Below, piece after piece: positions 1 to 8,802 of a DNA stretch of 64,000 bases. Source of the stretch: Streptomyces sp. WMMC940 (GTDB lineage Bacteria; Actinomycetota; Actinomycetes; Streptomycetales; Streptomycetaceae). A model generated the notes under the pieces. It had not been told where the DNA came from, did no database searches, and saw nothing but the letters and a program-made list of their open reading frames with translations. The translations under genes and the position numbers were made by a program. How positions within the stretch are numbered: position 1 is the stretch's first letter; each line of letters opens with the position of its first letter. Location of the stretch: assembly GCF_027460265.1 (NCBI RefSeq), contig NZ_JAPZBC010000001.1, forward strand, positions 5,684,001 through 5,748,000, in the 5' to 3' direction.

Positions 1-584
1 TTCGAGGACGTACAGATGGTGCCGCCGTGCTTGCCGGTGAACGCCTTGATGTCCGCGGAGGAGTTCATGTACGAGACGGGAACGGTGCGTTCCGCCACGC
101 CGGCCTCGGTGAGGACGTCCCAGCACTCGGCGACCTGCTCGGCCGTGGCCATGTCGGCCATGGAGCAGCCGGCGGCGAGGTCGGGGAGGACGACCTTCTG
201 GTCGTCACCGGTCAGGATGTCCGCCGACTCGGCCATGAAGTGCACACCGCAGAAGACGATGTACTCGGCCTCCGGCCGGGCCGCCGCGTCCTTGGCGAGC
301 TTGAAGGAGTCGCCGGTGACGTCTGCGAACTGGATGACCTCGTCGCGCTGGTAGTGGTGACCGAGCACGAACACCTTGTCGCCGAGCTTCTCCTTCGCCG
401 CGCGGGCGCGCTCCACCAGGTCCGGGTCGGACGGGGAGGGAAGGTCGCCGGGGCACTCGACGCCCCGCTCGCTCCTGGGGTCGGCTTCGCGTCCGAGCAG
501 CAGCAGGGCGAGCGGCGTCGGCTGGACATCCTGGGAGCCCCCTGCCGCGCCGGGCGCGGTGAGGGAGGGCTGGGCGGTGGTCAC
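1..584 (-). CDS. nadA: Quinolinate synthase NadA (3' end cut by window)
   Basis: NadA condenses iminoaspartate with dihydroxyacetone phosphate to quinolinate, using a 4Fe-4S cluster, in de novo NAD synthesis in the cytoplasm. I translated the minus strand from the GTG at 584; it reads without a stop to the window edge, giving 194 codons of the N-terminal part. Recognisable family blocks are VFVLGHHYQRDEVIQFAD, the cysteine-containing FCGVHFMAESADIL, and PDLAAGCSMADMA. The second half, with the remaining cluster cysteines, lies outside. The GTG was chosen because the other nearby GTG (589) meets a stop at once. The gene is divergent from the Fe-S carrier gene erpA, a sensible neighbour for an Fe-S enzyme. 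Identity is nearly certain; the exact start is less so. Confidence 0.93.
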   Translation of the reverse strand, partial: MTTAQPSLTAPGAAGGSQDVQPTPLALLLLGREADPRSERGVECPGDLPSPSDPDLVERARAAKEKLGDKVFVLGHHYQRDEVIQFADVTGDSFKLAKDAAARPEAEYIVFCGVHFMAESADILTGDDQKVVLPDLAAGCSMADMATAEQVAECWDVLTEAGVAERTVPVSYMNSSADIKAFTGKHGGTICTSS

Positions 585-898
585 GTCACGCACCCTTTCT
601 ACTCTTCGGTCGGGGCGACGGAGCCGCCGCCGGTGGGCCCCCGGGGTGCACCGGAGGAGCCTTTTCGTCTATTTGACACTATCTATCATAACCGCTTCAC
701 GTCACTTTGACGATGTCCATAGCGTCGATGTGACGCAATTCCTGGTTCCCGGGCCGAGCCGTCCACAGGTCGATGACCCGGGGGGAGGGCATGTGCGAGC
801 ATGAAAGGGAAAGACCAGGGCCGGTCCGGAATGAATCCGGAGCCCCGCCGGTTGCCAACGTCGGCAAGCAGTCTCCGTACAACCCGGGAGAGAAGCAG
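585..898. promoter_or_regulatory. nadA-erpA divergent intergenic region
   Basis: This 314-base gap between divergent genes holds an AT-rich island at about 661-715, unusual in this GC-rich sequence. The island carries TTGACA on the plus strand (673-678) and TATGAT on the minus strand (685-690). It also has an imperfect inverted repeat around GTCTATTTGACAC (668-680). The minus-strand TATGAT could be the -10 of nadA, but no good -35 partner is visible. A NAD-responsive operator would be reasonable here, but I cannot assign one. No credible gene is present. Confidence 0.45.
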
Positions 899-1255
899 AT
901 GTCCGTATCGGACGAGACCACCACCGTGAGCGACGGCATCCTCCTGTCGGACGCCGCCGCGGCCAAGGTGAAGTCCCTGCTGGAGCAGGAGGGCCGGGAC
1001 GACCTGGCGCTGCGCGTCGCGGTTCAGCCCGGCGGCTGCTCCGGCCTGCGTTACCAGCTCTTCTTCGACGAGCGTTCGCTCGACGGCGACGTCGTCAAGG
1101 AGTTCGACGGGGTCAGGGTCGTGACCGACCGTATGAGCGCGCCGTACCTCGGCGGCGCCTCCATCGACTTCGTCGACACGATCGAGAAGCAGGGCTTCAC
1201 GATCGACAACCCGAACGCGACGGGCTCCTGCGCCTGCGGCGACTCCTTCAGCTGA
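899..1255 (+). CDS. erpA: Iron-sulfur cluster insertion protein ErpA (A-type carrier)
   Basis: A-type carrier that accepts Fe-S clusters and passes them to apo-enzymes in the cytoplasm. The 118-residue length fits the HesB/IscA family. The three ligand cysteines are present: C47 in GGCSG, and C111 and C113 in the C-terminal GSCACGDSFS. The open frame extends further upstream, but the ATG at 899 has a GGGAG ribosome binding site 8 bases before it and matches the family N-terminus, so the longer start is rejected. It is divergent from nadA and is followed by a very strong hairpin. The ortholog in M. tuberculosis is Rv2204c, as far as I recall. Confidence 0.93.
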   Translation: MSVSDETTTVSDGILLSDAAAAKVKSLLEQEGRDDLALRVAVQPGGCSGLRYQLFFDERSLDGDVVKEFDGVRVVTDRMSAPYLGGASIDFVDTIEKQGFTIDNPNATGSCACGDSFS

Positions 1256-1260
1256 GCCGC

Positions 1261-1314
1261 CCGGACGCCGGAGGGCGGTGACCCTGTTCCGGGTCACCGC
1301 CCTCCGGCGTCCGG
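1261..1314. terminator. Bidirectional terminator between erpA and the convergent membrane protein gene
   Basis: A perfect 24-bp inverted repeat (1261-1284 with 1291-1314) with a 6-base loop. It begins 5 bases after the erpA stop and ends 27 bases from the stop of the facing gene, so it can serve both. Confidence 0.93.
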
Positions 1315-1340
1315 CGCCCGCTCCACTGCGGGACGCCCGC

Positions 1341-2825
1341 TCACTTGCGGGGCACGGCGTCGCCGCTCTCCACGTCGACGACCGTGCGGTCACCGAGCGG
1401 CGCGTCCAGCGTGACCTTCTCCGTCAGCTCCTTGGCGATCAGGATGCAGACCCGCCCCGGATCCGGCCGGGACTCGATGATCCTCACCCTGACCTCGGTG
1501 GCGGTCTCCTGCGCCTCGGCCGAGTAGTGGCTGCACACCCCGCCCCAGAAGCGCAGCGTCAGGGTGCGCCCGTCCTTCGCCACGGCGTACGACTCCACGC
1601 CCCGGACCGTCGTCTCCGGCAGCTTCGAGGCGTCGGGCGGCGACGGCACCGCGGTGCCCGACGGCACGGGCGCCTGCCGGGCCGGCTTCAGGTACTCCGG
1701 CGCCACGGCGGGCTGGATGATCGTGGACTCCTTCGAGCCGGTCTTCGGCCCTGTCGTGAACAGCCACGAGGGCACCAGCGCGGGCCGCCCCTCCACCGAG
1801 TGCACGGCCAGCCCGAACTCGGCCCGTGTGATCGTCACCACCTCGGCCGGGGCCGGCGTGCCGCTCTCCGGCTCGCAGGGAGCGGCCGGCTCCTTCCCCG
1901 CCAGCGGCCCCGGCGTCGCGCAACCCCCGATGCCGACCCGGCCACCGCCCCCGCGCTCCGCGTTCAGCCGCTCCAGTGCCTCCTCGGCGCCGACGACCGG
2001 GTACTCGGGGCCCTCGGCCGGCTTCACCAGTTGCCCGCTGCCGTTCCCCACCGTGCCGTCGGCGCCCACGTGCACGCTGGTGGACCAGCCGTACGTGGGC
2101 AGACCGCCGACCGGCGGATCCGCGCGCACGACCCGGTACGCGCCCAGGACCTGCTTCGCGTCCAGCCGCGCGTCGCCCAGGCCCAGTGCGGCCAGCACGG
2201 GAGCGGCGGCCTTCTTCGCCGCCTCCTCGCCCACCGTCTTGACGTCCGGCAGCCGGTGCGCGTCGGGGACGGTCCCGCTGGGCCTGCAGACGTTCTTGTC
2301 CTTCACGCAGTCGTCGCCCTTGGGCAGACCGAAGGAGCTGAACGTCCATGTGCCCGGGGCCTGCCGGTTGACCTGGAGCAGGGGGCCGCCGCCGTCGCCG
2401 TCCGTGCCGGACTTCCACACCCCGCCCTCCAGCCGCGGCGCGCCCGGTACGCCGAGTGCCTCGGCCAGCGCCTCGACCTGCGCCCTGCCGACCGTCCCGT
2501 TCGCCTCGTACACACGGGCGGAGCCGGGGCCGTCCGGCAGCTCGCCCCGGGCCCGGTACTCCACCCCGCCGGGGCCGGGCTCGCCGACCGCGACGCCCGT
2601 GCCGCCGTCCAGCGCCAGCGGCGGGGGCTCGGGGCCGGAACCCGGTGCGCCGCCCCCGCCGTCGCCGGCGGTCGTGGCGAACCATGCGCCGCCACCGCCC
2701 GCGACCAGGACCGCGGCGGCCACGGACGCGATGGCCAGCGGAGACCTCCGAGGACGCCGGACCGCGGTGCCCTCGGGACCACCGGCGTCGTCGGCGCTGT
2801 TCTGGGGGCGCTCTGTGCTGCTCAC
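1341..2825 (-). CDS. Membrane-anchored extracytoplasmic protein of unknown function
   Basis: A 494-residue protein with a short Arg-rich cytoplasmic N-terminus, one membrane segment at about residues 30-50, and a large Gly/Pro-rich outer region. The outer part contains several cysteines (for example DDCVKDKNVC and the GGCATPG/APCEPE pair) that could form disulfides. The C-terminal region (RTLTLRFWGGVCSHYSAEAQE...GRVCILIAKEL) looks like a compact conserved domain. The GTG at 2825 is chosen over the ATG 39 bases upstream because GAAGGAG sits just before it. Its place between erpA and adoK matches Rv2203, a membrane protein at the same place in M. tuberculosis. I see no catalytic motif. Confidence 0.75.
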   Translation of the reverse strand: MSSTERPQNSADDAGGPEGTAVRRPRRSPLAIASVAAAVLVAGGGGAWFATTAGDGGGGAPGSGPEPPPLALDGGTGVAVGEPGPGGVEYRARGELPDGPGSARVYEANGTVGRAQVEALAEALGVPGAPRLEGGVWKSGTDGDGGGPLLQVNRQAPGTWTFSSFGLPKGDDCVKDKNVCRPSGTVPDAHRLPDVKTVGEEAAKKAAAPVLAALGLGDARLDAKQVLGAYRVVRADPPVGGLPTYGWSTSVHVGADGTVGNGSGQLVKPAEGPEYPVVGAEEALERLNAERGGGGRVGIGGCATPGPLAGKEPAAPCEPESGTPAPAEVVTITRAEFGLAVHSVEGRPALVPSWLFTTGPKTGSKESTIIQPAVAPEYLKPARQAPVPSGTAVPSPPDASKLPETTVRGVESYAVAKDGRTLTLRFWGGVCSHYSAEAQETATEVRVRIIESRPDPGRVCILIAKELTEKVTLDAPLGDRTVVDVESGDAVPRK

Positions 2826-2931
2826 CGCATCGCTCCTTCGGGACCCTTTCCGGGGGACACCCATGGGACGGAGGGGAGGAGCGCGCGGTTCCCGGAATGC
2901 GCCGTGTGCCTGCCGGAGCGCTGGGGGCGCG

Positions 2932-3162
2932 TCAGTCGCCGTACACGGGCATCGAGTCGACCAGCCGTGCGGAGGCGGGGGAGACGACCACCCCGTGGAT
3001 CAGCGACGGGGACACCGGGGCGGCCGCGGCCATCGGCGGCACCGCCCAGTGCGGCGCCATCCGCGCGCTGTCGCCGCGCAGCTCCGCCAGGCTGATCTCG
3101 ATCTGCCCGGGCTCGACCGACCGGCGCTCCCGGAAGGCGACGTACGACGTGGGGTTCGGCAT
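2932..3162 (-). CDS. Small conserved hypothetical protein
   Basis: A 76-residue protein starting MPNPTSYVAFRERR. It has no membrane segment, cysteine or known motif. An upstream TTG at 3195 would add 11 residues; the ATG was preferred, though neither start has a clear ribosome binding site. It lies between the membrane protein gene and the adenosine kinase gene, reading away from the latter. Codon use looks like that of real genes here. Function unknown. Confidence 0.5.
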   Translation of the reverse strand: MPNPTSYVAFRERRSVEPGQIEISLAELRGDSARMAPHWAVPPMAAAAPVSPSLIHGVVVSPASARLVDSMPVYGD

Positions 3163-3238
3163 ACGGGAACCGTACGCAGGGTTACGCTGAGGCAAAAGAC
3201 CTACTATCGGGTAGTTTCCGTACTACAGAGGGGCCCGT

Positions 3239-3259
3239 GTTAACCGGTAGCGTTAACCG
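3239..3259 (+). promoter_or_regulatory. GTTAACCG direct repeats upstream of adoK
   Basis: The octamer GTTAACCG occurs at 3239-3246 and 3252-3259, 13 bases apart, in AT-rich surroundings just upstream of the adoK ribosome binding site. Each copy contains the palindrome GTTAAC. Possible operator pair; the regulator is unknown. Confidence 0.35.
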
Positions 3260-3292
3260 TCAACTCCGCCTCCCCTCCAGGAGCACTCAGCC

Positions 3293-4267
3293 GTGCGAAT
3301 CGCAGTCACCGGCTCCATCGCCACCGACCATCTGATGACCTTTCCCGGCCGCTTCGCCGACCAACTGGTCGCGGACCAGCTCCACACGGTCTCCCTCTCC
3401 TTCCTCGTCGACAACCTCGACGTGCGCAGAGGAGGGGTCGGCGCCAACATCTGCTTCGGGATGGGCCAGCTCGGCACCAACCCGGTCCTGGTCGGAGCGG
3501 CGGGCTCCGACTTCGACGAGTACCGCGCCTGGCTCGACCGGCACGGCGTCGACACCGCGTCCGTACGGATCTCCGAAGTGCTGCACACCGCGCGCTTCGT
3601 CTGCACGACCGACGCCGACCACAACCAGATCGGCTCCTTCTACACGGGCGCGATGAGCGAGGCGCGCCAGATCGAGCTGAAGTCGGTCGCGGACCGCGTC
3701 GGCGGACTGGACCTGGTGCTGATCGGCGCCGACGACCCCGAGGCGATGCTGCGCCACACGGAGGAGTGCCGCTCCCGCGGCATCCCGTTCGCCGCGGACT
3801 TCTCGCAGCAGATCGCGCGGATGAACGGCGACGAGATCCGGATACTGCTGGACGGGGCGACCTACCTCTTCTCCAACGAGTACGAGAAGGGGCTCATCGA
3901 GTCGAAGACGGGCTGGACGGACGAGGAGATCCTGGACCGCGTCGGCCACCGCGTCACCACGCTCGGCTCGCGCGGTGTGCGCATCGAGGGCAAGGGCGAG
4001 CCGGCGATCGAGGTCGGCTGCCCCGAGGAGGACGCCAAGGTCGACCCGACGGGCGTCGGCGACGCGTTCCGCGCGGGCTTCCTGTCGGCGCTGTCGTGGG
4101 ACGTCGGCCTGGAGCGCGCCGCGCAGGTCGGCTGCATGCTCGCGACGCTGGTCATCGAGACACTGGGCACCCAGGAGTACACGCTCCGCCGCGCCCACTT
4201 CATGGATCGCTTCACCAAGGCCTACGGCCACGACGCGGCGTCGGACGTCCGGGCGCACCTTTCCTGA
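3293..4267 (+). CDS. adoK: Adenosine kinase (PfkB/ribokinase family)
   Basis: Phosphorylates adenosine to AMP in purine salvage. At 324 residues it has the same length as M. tuberculosis AdoK (Rv2202c), and the N-terminus RIAVTGSIATDHLMTFPGRF agrees closely with that protein as I remember it. The C-terminal PfkB signature DPTGVGDAFRAG carries the catalytic Asp and anion hole. The GTG start has AGGAG 9 bases upstream. Homologs are often annotated only as carbohydrate kinase; the close similarity to AdoK and the shared neighbourhood favour adenosine kinase. It probably forms a single-gene transcript, since a strong hairpin follows. Confidence 0.85.
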   Translation: MRIAVTGSIATDHLMTFPGRFADQLVADQLHTVSLSFLVDNLDVRRGGVGANICFGMGQLGTNPVLVGAAGSDFDEYRAWLDRHGVDTASVRISEVLHTARFVCTTDADHNQIGSFYTGAMSEARQIELKSVADRVGGLDLVLIGADDPEAMLRHTEECRSRGIPFAADFSQQIARMNGDEIRILLDGATYLFSNEYEKGLIESKTGWTDEEILDRVGHRVTTLGSRGVRIEGKGEPAIEVGCPEEDAKVDPTGVGDAFRAGFLSALSWDVGLERAAQVGCMLATLVIETLGTQEYTLRRAHFMDRFTKAYGHDAASDVRAHLS

Positions 4268-4285
4268 TCCCGGGCCCGCCGCCCC

Positions 4286-4330
4286 GAACGCCGCGCCCGC
4301 AGAGCCCCGTGTTCTGCGGGCGCGGCGTTC
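4286..4330. terminator. Terminator after adoK
   Basis: A perfect 17-bp inverted repeat (4286-4302 with 4314-4330) with an 11-base loop, starting 18 bases after the adoK stop and 90 bases from the end of the facing gene. Confidence 0.88.
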
Positions 4331-4419
4331 CGCGCAACGGCTCGTCGGCGGGCCCGGTGCCCCGGCGCCGCTGCCCGCGAGCGGACGCGCCCCGCCCCGC
4401 CCGTACCGCGGGCGCGGTG

Positions 4420-5787
4420 TCAGCCGCGGCGGCGCACGACGTAGGCCGTTCCTCCCGGCGCCGGGGACTCGCCCACGTACTCCTGGTCGCGCATCTCGCA
4501 CCAGGCCGGGATGTCGAGCCGGGCCGCCTCGTCGTCGGCGAGGACCGTGACCGTGCCGCCGACCGGCACGTCCCCGATGACCTTGGCGAGTTCGATGACG
4601 GGGAGGGGACAGCGCTTGCCGAGGGCGTCCACCACGAGCGACCCGGACGCGGCGGACGAGGGAGCCCCGGCCGCCGGTGCTCCCAGCCCGCCGCGGACCC
4701 CGGCGACGACCCCGGGCAGGACCTCCAGGAACCGGTCGACGTCCTCCTCCGCCGTGCCCGACGGCAGGGACACCCGTACGTTGCCCTCGCTCAGCACGCC
4801 CATCGCCCGCAGTACATGGCTCGGAGTGAGCGTCGAGCTCGTGCACGACGAGCCCGAGGACACGGAGAAGCCCGCGCGGTCCAGCTCGTGCAGCACCGTC
4901 TCCCCGTCGACGTAGAGACAGGAGAAGGTGACGAGATGGGGGAGCCGGCGCACCGGGTCGCCGACCACCTCCACGTCCGGCACCAGCTCCGGGACCCGGG
5001 TGCGGATCCGGTCCACCAGCTCCCGCAGCCGCCGGGCCTCCGACGCGGCGGAGTCCCGCACGGCCCGCAGCGACGCCGCGGCCGCCACGATCGCCGGGAT
5101 GTTCTCGAAGCCGGGGGCGCGCCCCGACTCCCGTTCGTCCGCCGGGTCCTGGGAGGCGAAGCGGACGCCCTTGCGGACCGCGAGGAGCCCCACACCGGCC
5201 GGACCGCCCCATTTGTGCGCGCTCGCGGTGAGCAGCGACCAGTCCGCGTCGACCGGGCCCCAGCCGAGGGTCTGCGCGGCGTCGACGAGCAGCGGCACCC
5301 CCGCCGTCCGGCAGAGGCCGGCCACCTCGGCGACCGGCTGCTCGGTGCCGACCTCGTGGTTCGCCGACTGCAGGCACGCCAGCGCGGTGTCCTCGCGCAG
5401 TGCCTCCGCGAACACTCCCGGTGACACCGCGCCCCAGCGGTCCACGGGCACCTCGGTGACGGGCCGGCCCTCCGCCGCGTGCAGCACGGCCGAGTGCTCG
5501 ACCGCGGACACCACCAGGTGGCTCCCGACGCGACGGCGGCCCGCGAGCGCGCCCGAGATGCCCGTATGGAGGGCTCGTGTCCCCGAAGAGGTGAAAACGA
5601 GCTCGTCCGGGCGGCAGCCCACGGCGTCCGCCGCCGCCTCCCGTGCCGCGTCCAGCAGCAGCCGCGCGCGCCGGCCCTCGCGGTACAGCCGGGCGGGGTC
5701 CGCCCATCCCTCGTCCAGGGCCGCCTGGAGCGCCTGCCGGGCGACGGGGTGCAGGGGAGCGGAGGAAGCGGCGTCGAAGTAGGGCAC
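4420..5787 (-). CDS. Cysteine desulfurase fused to a TusA-type sulfur carrier domain
   Basis: Residues 1-365 are a class V PLP-dependent cysteine desulfurase of the IscS/NifS type. The PLP lysine is K192 in TASAHKWGG, and a catalytic-loop cysteine C315 lies in SSGSSCTSS. Residues 384-440 form a TusA/SirA domain with the active CPLP motif (C393), which in stand-alone TusA receives persulfide sulfur from IscS. Donor and acceptor are therefore on one chain, joined by an Ala/Pro-rich linker. The GTG start has no ribosome binding site but a TAGCGT box 6 bases upstream, suggesting a leaderless message. It faces adoK and diverges from ctaC. Supply of sulfur for Fe-S proteins, thiolated tRNA or thiamine is possible; I cannot choose among these. 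Confidence 0.88.
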   Translation of the reverse strand: MPYFDAASSAPLHPVARQALQAALDEGWADPARLYREGRRARLLLDAAREAAADAVGCRPDELVFTSSGTRALHTGISGALAGRRRVGSHLVVSAVEHSAVLHAAEGRPVTEVPVDRWGAVSPGVFAEALREDTALACLQSANHEVGTEQPVAEVAGLCRTAGVPLLVDAAQTLGWGPVDADWSLLTASAHKWGGPAGVGLLAVRKGVRFASQDPADERESGRAPGFENIPAIVAAAASLRAVRDSAASEARRLRELVDRIRTRVPELVPDVEVVGDPVRRLPHLVTFSCLYVDGETVLHELDRAGFSVSSGSSCTSSTLTPSHVLRAMGVLSEGNVRVSLPSGTAEEDVDRFLEVLPGVVAGVRGGLGAPAAGAPSSAASGSLVVDALGKRCPLPVIELAKVIGDVPVGGTVTVLADDEAARLDIPAWCEMRDQEYVGESPAPGGTAYVVRRRG

Positions 5788-5793
5788 GGGCCC

Positions 5794-5799
5794 ACGCTA
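5794..5799 (-). promoter_or_regulatory. Leaderless-type -10 box of the desulfurase-TusA gene
   Basis: TAGCGT on the minus strand, 6 bases before the GTG start, with no Shine-Dalgarno sequence between. Confidence 0.6.
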
Positions 5800-5961
5800 A
5801 CGCGCGGGTCGTAAGAAGGCGTCAGAAGGCGGCCGCGGGGGCTCAGTCGGGGGCCCGTGGCCAGGCGCGACACGGCCCCCGGAACCTCGCAGTCCACCCC
5901 TTCGGGTCGTCGGACGGCGCGTTGGGCACCCTCCATGCGCGACCCCAAATAGCGTCCAGTA

Positions 5962-5990
5962 GGGTTTGGTCCGCATAAACATCCAAACCC
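5962..5990 (+). repeat. Inverted repeat in the ctaC upstream region
   Basis: GGGTTTGG (5962-5969) and CCAAACCC (5983-5990) form 8-bp arms around a 13-base AT-rich centre, about 80 bases before the ctaC start. It could be an operator or a 5' UTR hairpin of the cta operon. Confidence 0.45.
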
Positions 5991-6070
5991 CTGCCCGCGC
6001 CAGGGCCGGCGACCGACCAGCGAGACGGCCGCGGGCGGTCGCGCGGGCGAGACTCTCGGGAAGGCGCTAC

Positions 6071-7075
6071 GTGAGTCCCAACGGCTCCGACCTCCCCCAC
6101 CGCCCGAACGGCGGGGGCGGTACCCCCATGTCGCGGCGCCCGATGCGGCGGAAGCTGCCGCAGGTGCTGACGGCGGGCTTGATCGTGGCATCCGCCACGG
6201 GTTGCTCCCCCACTTGGGAGGACTTCCCCCGCCTCGGTATGCCCACCCCCGTCACGGAGGAGGCTCCCCGGATCCTCTCCCTCTGGCAGGGCTCGTGGGC
6301 GGCTGCCCTCGCCGTGGGCGTGCTGGTGTGGGGTCTGATCCTGTGGAGCGTCATCTTCCACCGGCGCAGCCGGACCAAGGTCGAGGTTCCCCCGCAGACC
6401 CGGTACAACATGCCCATCGAGGCGCTGTACACCGTGGTCCCGCTCATCATCGTCTCGGTGCTGTTCTACTTCACCGCGCGTGACGAGTCGAAGCTCCTCG
6501 CCCTCTCCGACAAGCCCGCCCACACCGTCAACGTGGTCGGCTACCAGTGGAGCTGGGGCTTCAACTACCTCGAGGACGTGGACGGGAACCCGGCCACCGG
6601 CGATGCAGCGGCCCAGAAGACCCTGAACGCGATTCCGGACAAGTACACCAACGACTTCCCCAAGGGTGCCGAGGGCGTCTACGACGCCGGCATCCCGGGC
6701 GACCGGAACCCGCAGACGGGCAACCCCGGCCCCACGCTGTGGCTGCCGAAGGGCGAGAAGGTCCGCTTCATCCTGACGTCGCGGGACGTCATCCACTCCT
6801 TCTGGGTGGTCCCCTTCCTGTTCAAGCAGGACGTCATCCCGGGCCACACCAACGTCTTCGAGGTCACTCCGAACCAGGAGGGCACCTTCCTGGGCAAGTG
6901 CGCCGAGCTCTGCGGTGTCGACCACTCCCGGATGCTCTTCAACGTCAAGGTCGTCTCCCCGGAGCGCTACCAGCAGCACCTGAAGGAGCTGGCCGAGAAG
7001 GGGCAGACCGGCTTCATCCCGTCGGGCATCGCGCAGTCTGACCCGGCCCGGAATGCGGAGAAGAACCAACTGTGA
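6071..7075 (+). CDS. ctaC: Cytochrome c oxidase subunit II
   Basis: Subunit II of the aa3 oxidase accepts electrons at its CuA centre; the protein is a membrane lipoprotein of 334 residues. The N-terminus carries a lipobox ending at C45 (ASATGC), two membrane helices lie at about 73-95 and 113-135, and the outer domain has WSWGF and the CuA motif [12 protein letters not shown]. The open frame reaches back to 5966, but the GTG at 6071 follows GGAAGG and gives the usual MSPNGSD start. Residues about 8-19 ([12 protein letters not shown]) are encoded by a GC-rich hairpin repeat that looks like an in-frame insertion. The last bases overlap ctaD, so ctaC-ctaD-ctaF form one operon. Confidence 0.95.
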   Translation: MSPNGSDLPHRPNGGGGTPMSRRPMRRKLPQVLTAGLIVASATGCSPTWEDFPRLGMPTPVTEEAPRILSLWQGSWAAALAVGVLVWGLILWSVIFHRRSRTKVEVPPQTRYNMPIEALYTVVPLIIVSVLFYFTARDESKLLALSDKPAHTVNVVGYQWSWGFNYLEDVDGNPATGDAAAQKTLNAIPDKYTNDFPKGAEGVYDAGIPGDRNPQTGNPGPTLWLPKGEKVRFILTSRDVIHSFWVVPFLFKQDVIPGHTNVFEVTPNQEGTFLGKCAELCGVDHSRMLFNVKVVSPERYQQHLKELAEKGQTGFIPSGIAQSDPARNAEKNQL

Positions 7076-8802
7076 GCATCCTCAACGAACCCCAGGGTGC
7101 CGCGGCGGCCGATGACTCGTACGAGAACGAGCTCCCCGTCCGGCGCCGGCAGCCCGGCAACGTGGTCGTGAAGTGGCTCACCACCACCGACCACAAGACC
7201 ATCGGCACGCTCTACCTGGCGACCTCGTTCTTCTTCTTCTGCATCGGCGGCGTCATGGCGCTCTTCATGCGCGCCGAACTCGCCCGTCCGGGTACGCAGA
7301 TCATGTCGAACGAGCAGTTCAACCAGGCGTTCACGATGCACGGCACCGTGATGCTGCTGATGTTCGCGACGCCGCTGTTCGCCGGATTCGCCAACTGGAT
7401 CATGCCGCTGCAGATCGGCGCGCCCGACGTGGCGTTCCCGCGGCTGAACATGTTCGCGTACTGGCTGTACCTCTTCGGCTCGCTCATCGCGGTGGGCGGC
7501 TTCCTGACCCCGAACGGTGCGGCCGACTTCGGCTGGTTCGCCTACTCCCCGCTGTCGGACGCCGTCCGCTCGCCGGGCGTCGGCGCCGATCTCTGGATCA
7601 TGGGTCTGGCCTTCTCCGGCTTCGGCACGATCCTCGGCTCGGTCAACTTCATCACCACGATCATCTGCATGCGCGCCCCGGGCATGACGATGTTCCGCAT
7701 GCCGATCTTCACCTGGAACGTGCTGCTGACCGGTGTGCTGGTCCTGCTGGCCTTCCCGGTGCTCGCCGCGGCCCTGTTCGCGCTGGAGGCGGACCGCAAG
7801 TTCGGCGCCCACATCTTCGACGCGGCCAACGGCGGCGCCCTGTTGTGGCAGCACCTCTTCTGGTTCTTCGGCCATCCGGAGGTGTACATCATCGCGCTGC
7901 CGTTCTTCGGCATCGTCTCCGAGATCATCCCGGTGTTCAGCCGCAAGCCGATGTTCGGTTACATCGGCCTGGTGGCCGCGACCATCGCGATCGCCGGTCT
8001 GTCCGTGACCGTGTGGGCCCACCACATGTACGTCACCGGCGGAGTGCTACTGCCGTTCTTCTCCTTCATGACCTTCCTCATCGCGGTACCGACCGGTGTG
8101 AAGTTCTTCAACTGGATCGGCACGATGTGGAAGGGCTCGCTGTCCTTCGAGACCCCGATGCTCTGGACGATCGGCTTCCTGATCACCTTCACCTTCGGTG
8201 GTCTGACCGGCGTCATCCTGGCCTCGCCCCCGATGGACTTCCACGTCTCCGACTCGTACTTCGTCGTCGCGCACTTCCACTACGTCGTCTTCGGCACCGT
8301 GGTCTTCGCGATGTTCGCCGGATTCCACTTCTGGTGGCCGAAGTTCACGGGCAAGATGCTGGACGAGCGCCTCGGCAAGATCACGTTCTGGACACTGTTC
8401 ATCGGCTTCCACGGCACGTTCCTGGTCCAGCACTGGCTGGGCGCCGAGGGCATGCCGCGCCGTTACGCGGACTACCTGGCCGCCGACGGCTTCACCGCGC
8501 TGAACACCATCTCGACGATCAGCTCGTTCCTGCTCGGCCTGTCGATCCTCCCGTTCGTCTACAACGTGTGGAAGACGGCCAAGTACGGCAAGAAGATCGA
8601 GGTCGACGACCCGTGGGGCTACGGCCGTTCGCTCGAATGGGCGACGTCCTGCCCGCCGCCGCGGCACAACTTCCTCACCCTGCCGCGGATCCGCTCCGAA
8701 TCCCCGGCGTTCGATCTGCACCACCCGGAGATCGCGGCTCTCGACCAGCTCGACCACGCCGGTCACGGTGCCATCACCGCTGACAAGGAGGCCGGCAAGT
8801 GA
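7072..8802 (+). CDS. ctaD: Cytochrome c oxidase subunit I
   Basis: Catalytic subunit of the aa3-type terminal oxidase; reduces oxygen to water and pumps protons across the membrane. At 576 residues with about twelve membrane helices it has the normal size. Heme a and heme a3/CuB ligand motifs are present: MHGTVMLL, the [12 protein letters not shown] block with the Tyr-His cross-link site, VWAHHMY and [11 protein letters not shown]. The GTG start overlaps the ctaC stop by 4 bases (GTGA), and the ctaF start overlaps the ctaD stop the same way, so translation is probably coupled. Confidence 0.97.
   Translation: MSILNEPQGAAAADDSYENELPVRRRQPGNVVVKWLTTTDHKTIGTLYLATSFFFFCIGGVMALFMRAELARPGTQIMSNEQFNQAFTMHGTVMLLMFATPLFAGFANWIMPLQIGAPDVAFPRLNMFAYWLYLFGSLIAVGGFLTPNGAADFGWFAYSPLSDAVRSPGVGADLWIMGLAFSGFGTILGSVNFITTIICMRAPGMTMFRMPIFTWNVLLTGVLVLLAFPVLAAALFALEADRKFGAHIFDAANGGALLWQHLFWFFGHPEVYIIALPFFGIVSEIIPVFSRKPMFGYIGLVAATIAIAGLSVTVWAHHMYVTGGVLLPFFSFMTFLIAVPTGVKFFNWIGTMWKGSLSFETPMLWTIGFLITFTFGGLTGVILASPPMDFHVSDSYFVVAHFHYVVFGTVVFAMFAGFHFWWPKFTGKMLDERLGKITFWTLFIGFHGTFLVQHWLGAEGMPRRYADYLAADGFTALNTISTISSFLLGLSILPFVYNVWKTAKYGKKIEVDDPWGYGRSLEWATSCPPPRHNFLTLPRIRSESPAFDLHHPEIAALDQLDHAGHGAITADKEAGK

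Noticed and set aside
1278..3243. Long plus-strand frames over the membrane protein gene
   Set aside because: The minus-strand protein has a signal/TM region, ribosome binding site and sensible composition; the plus frames do not.
3287..5707. Minus-strand 806-codon frame covering adoK antisense and part of the desulfurase
   Set aside because: Low-complexity translation overlapping two well-supported genes in other frames.
5966..6070. Upstream extension of ctaC to 5966
   Set aside because: It is Arg-rich, unlike a signal peptide, and the GTG at 6071 has a ribosome binding site and gives the usual N-terminus.
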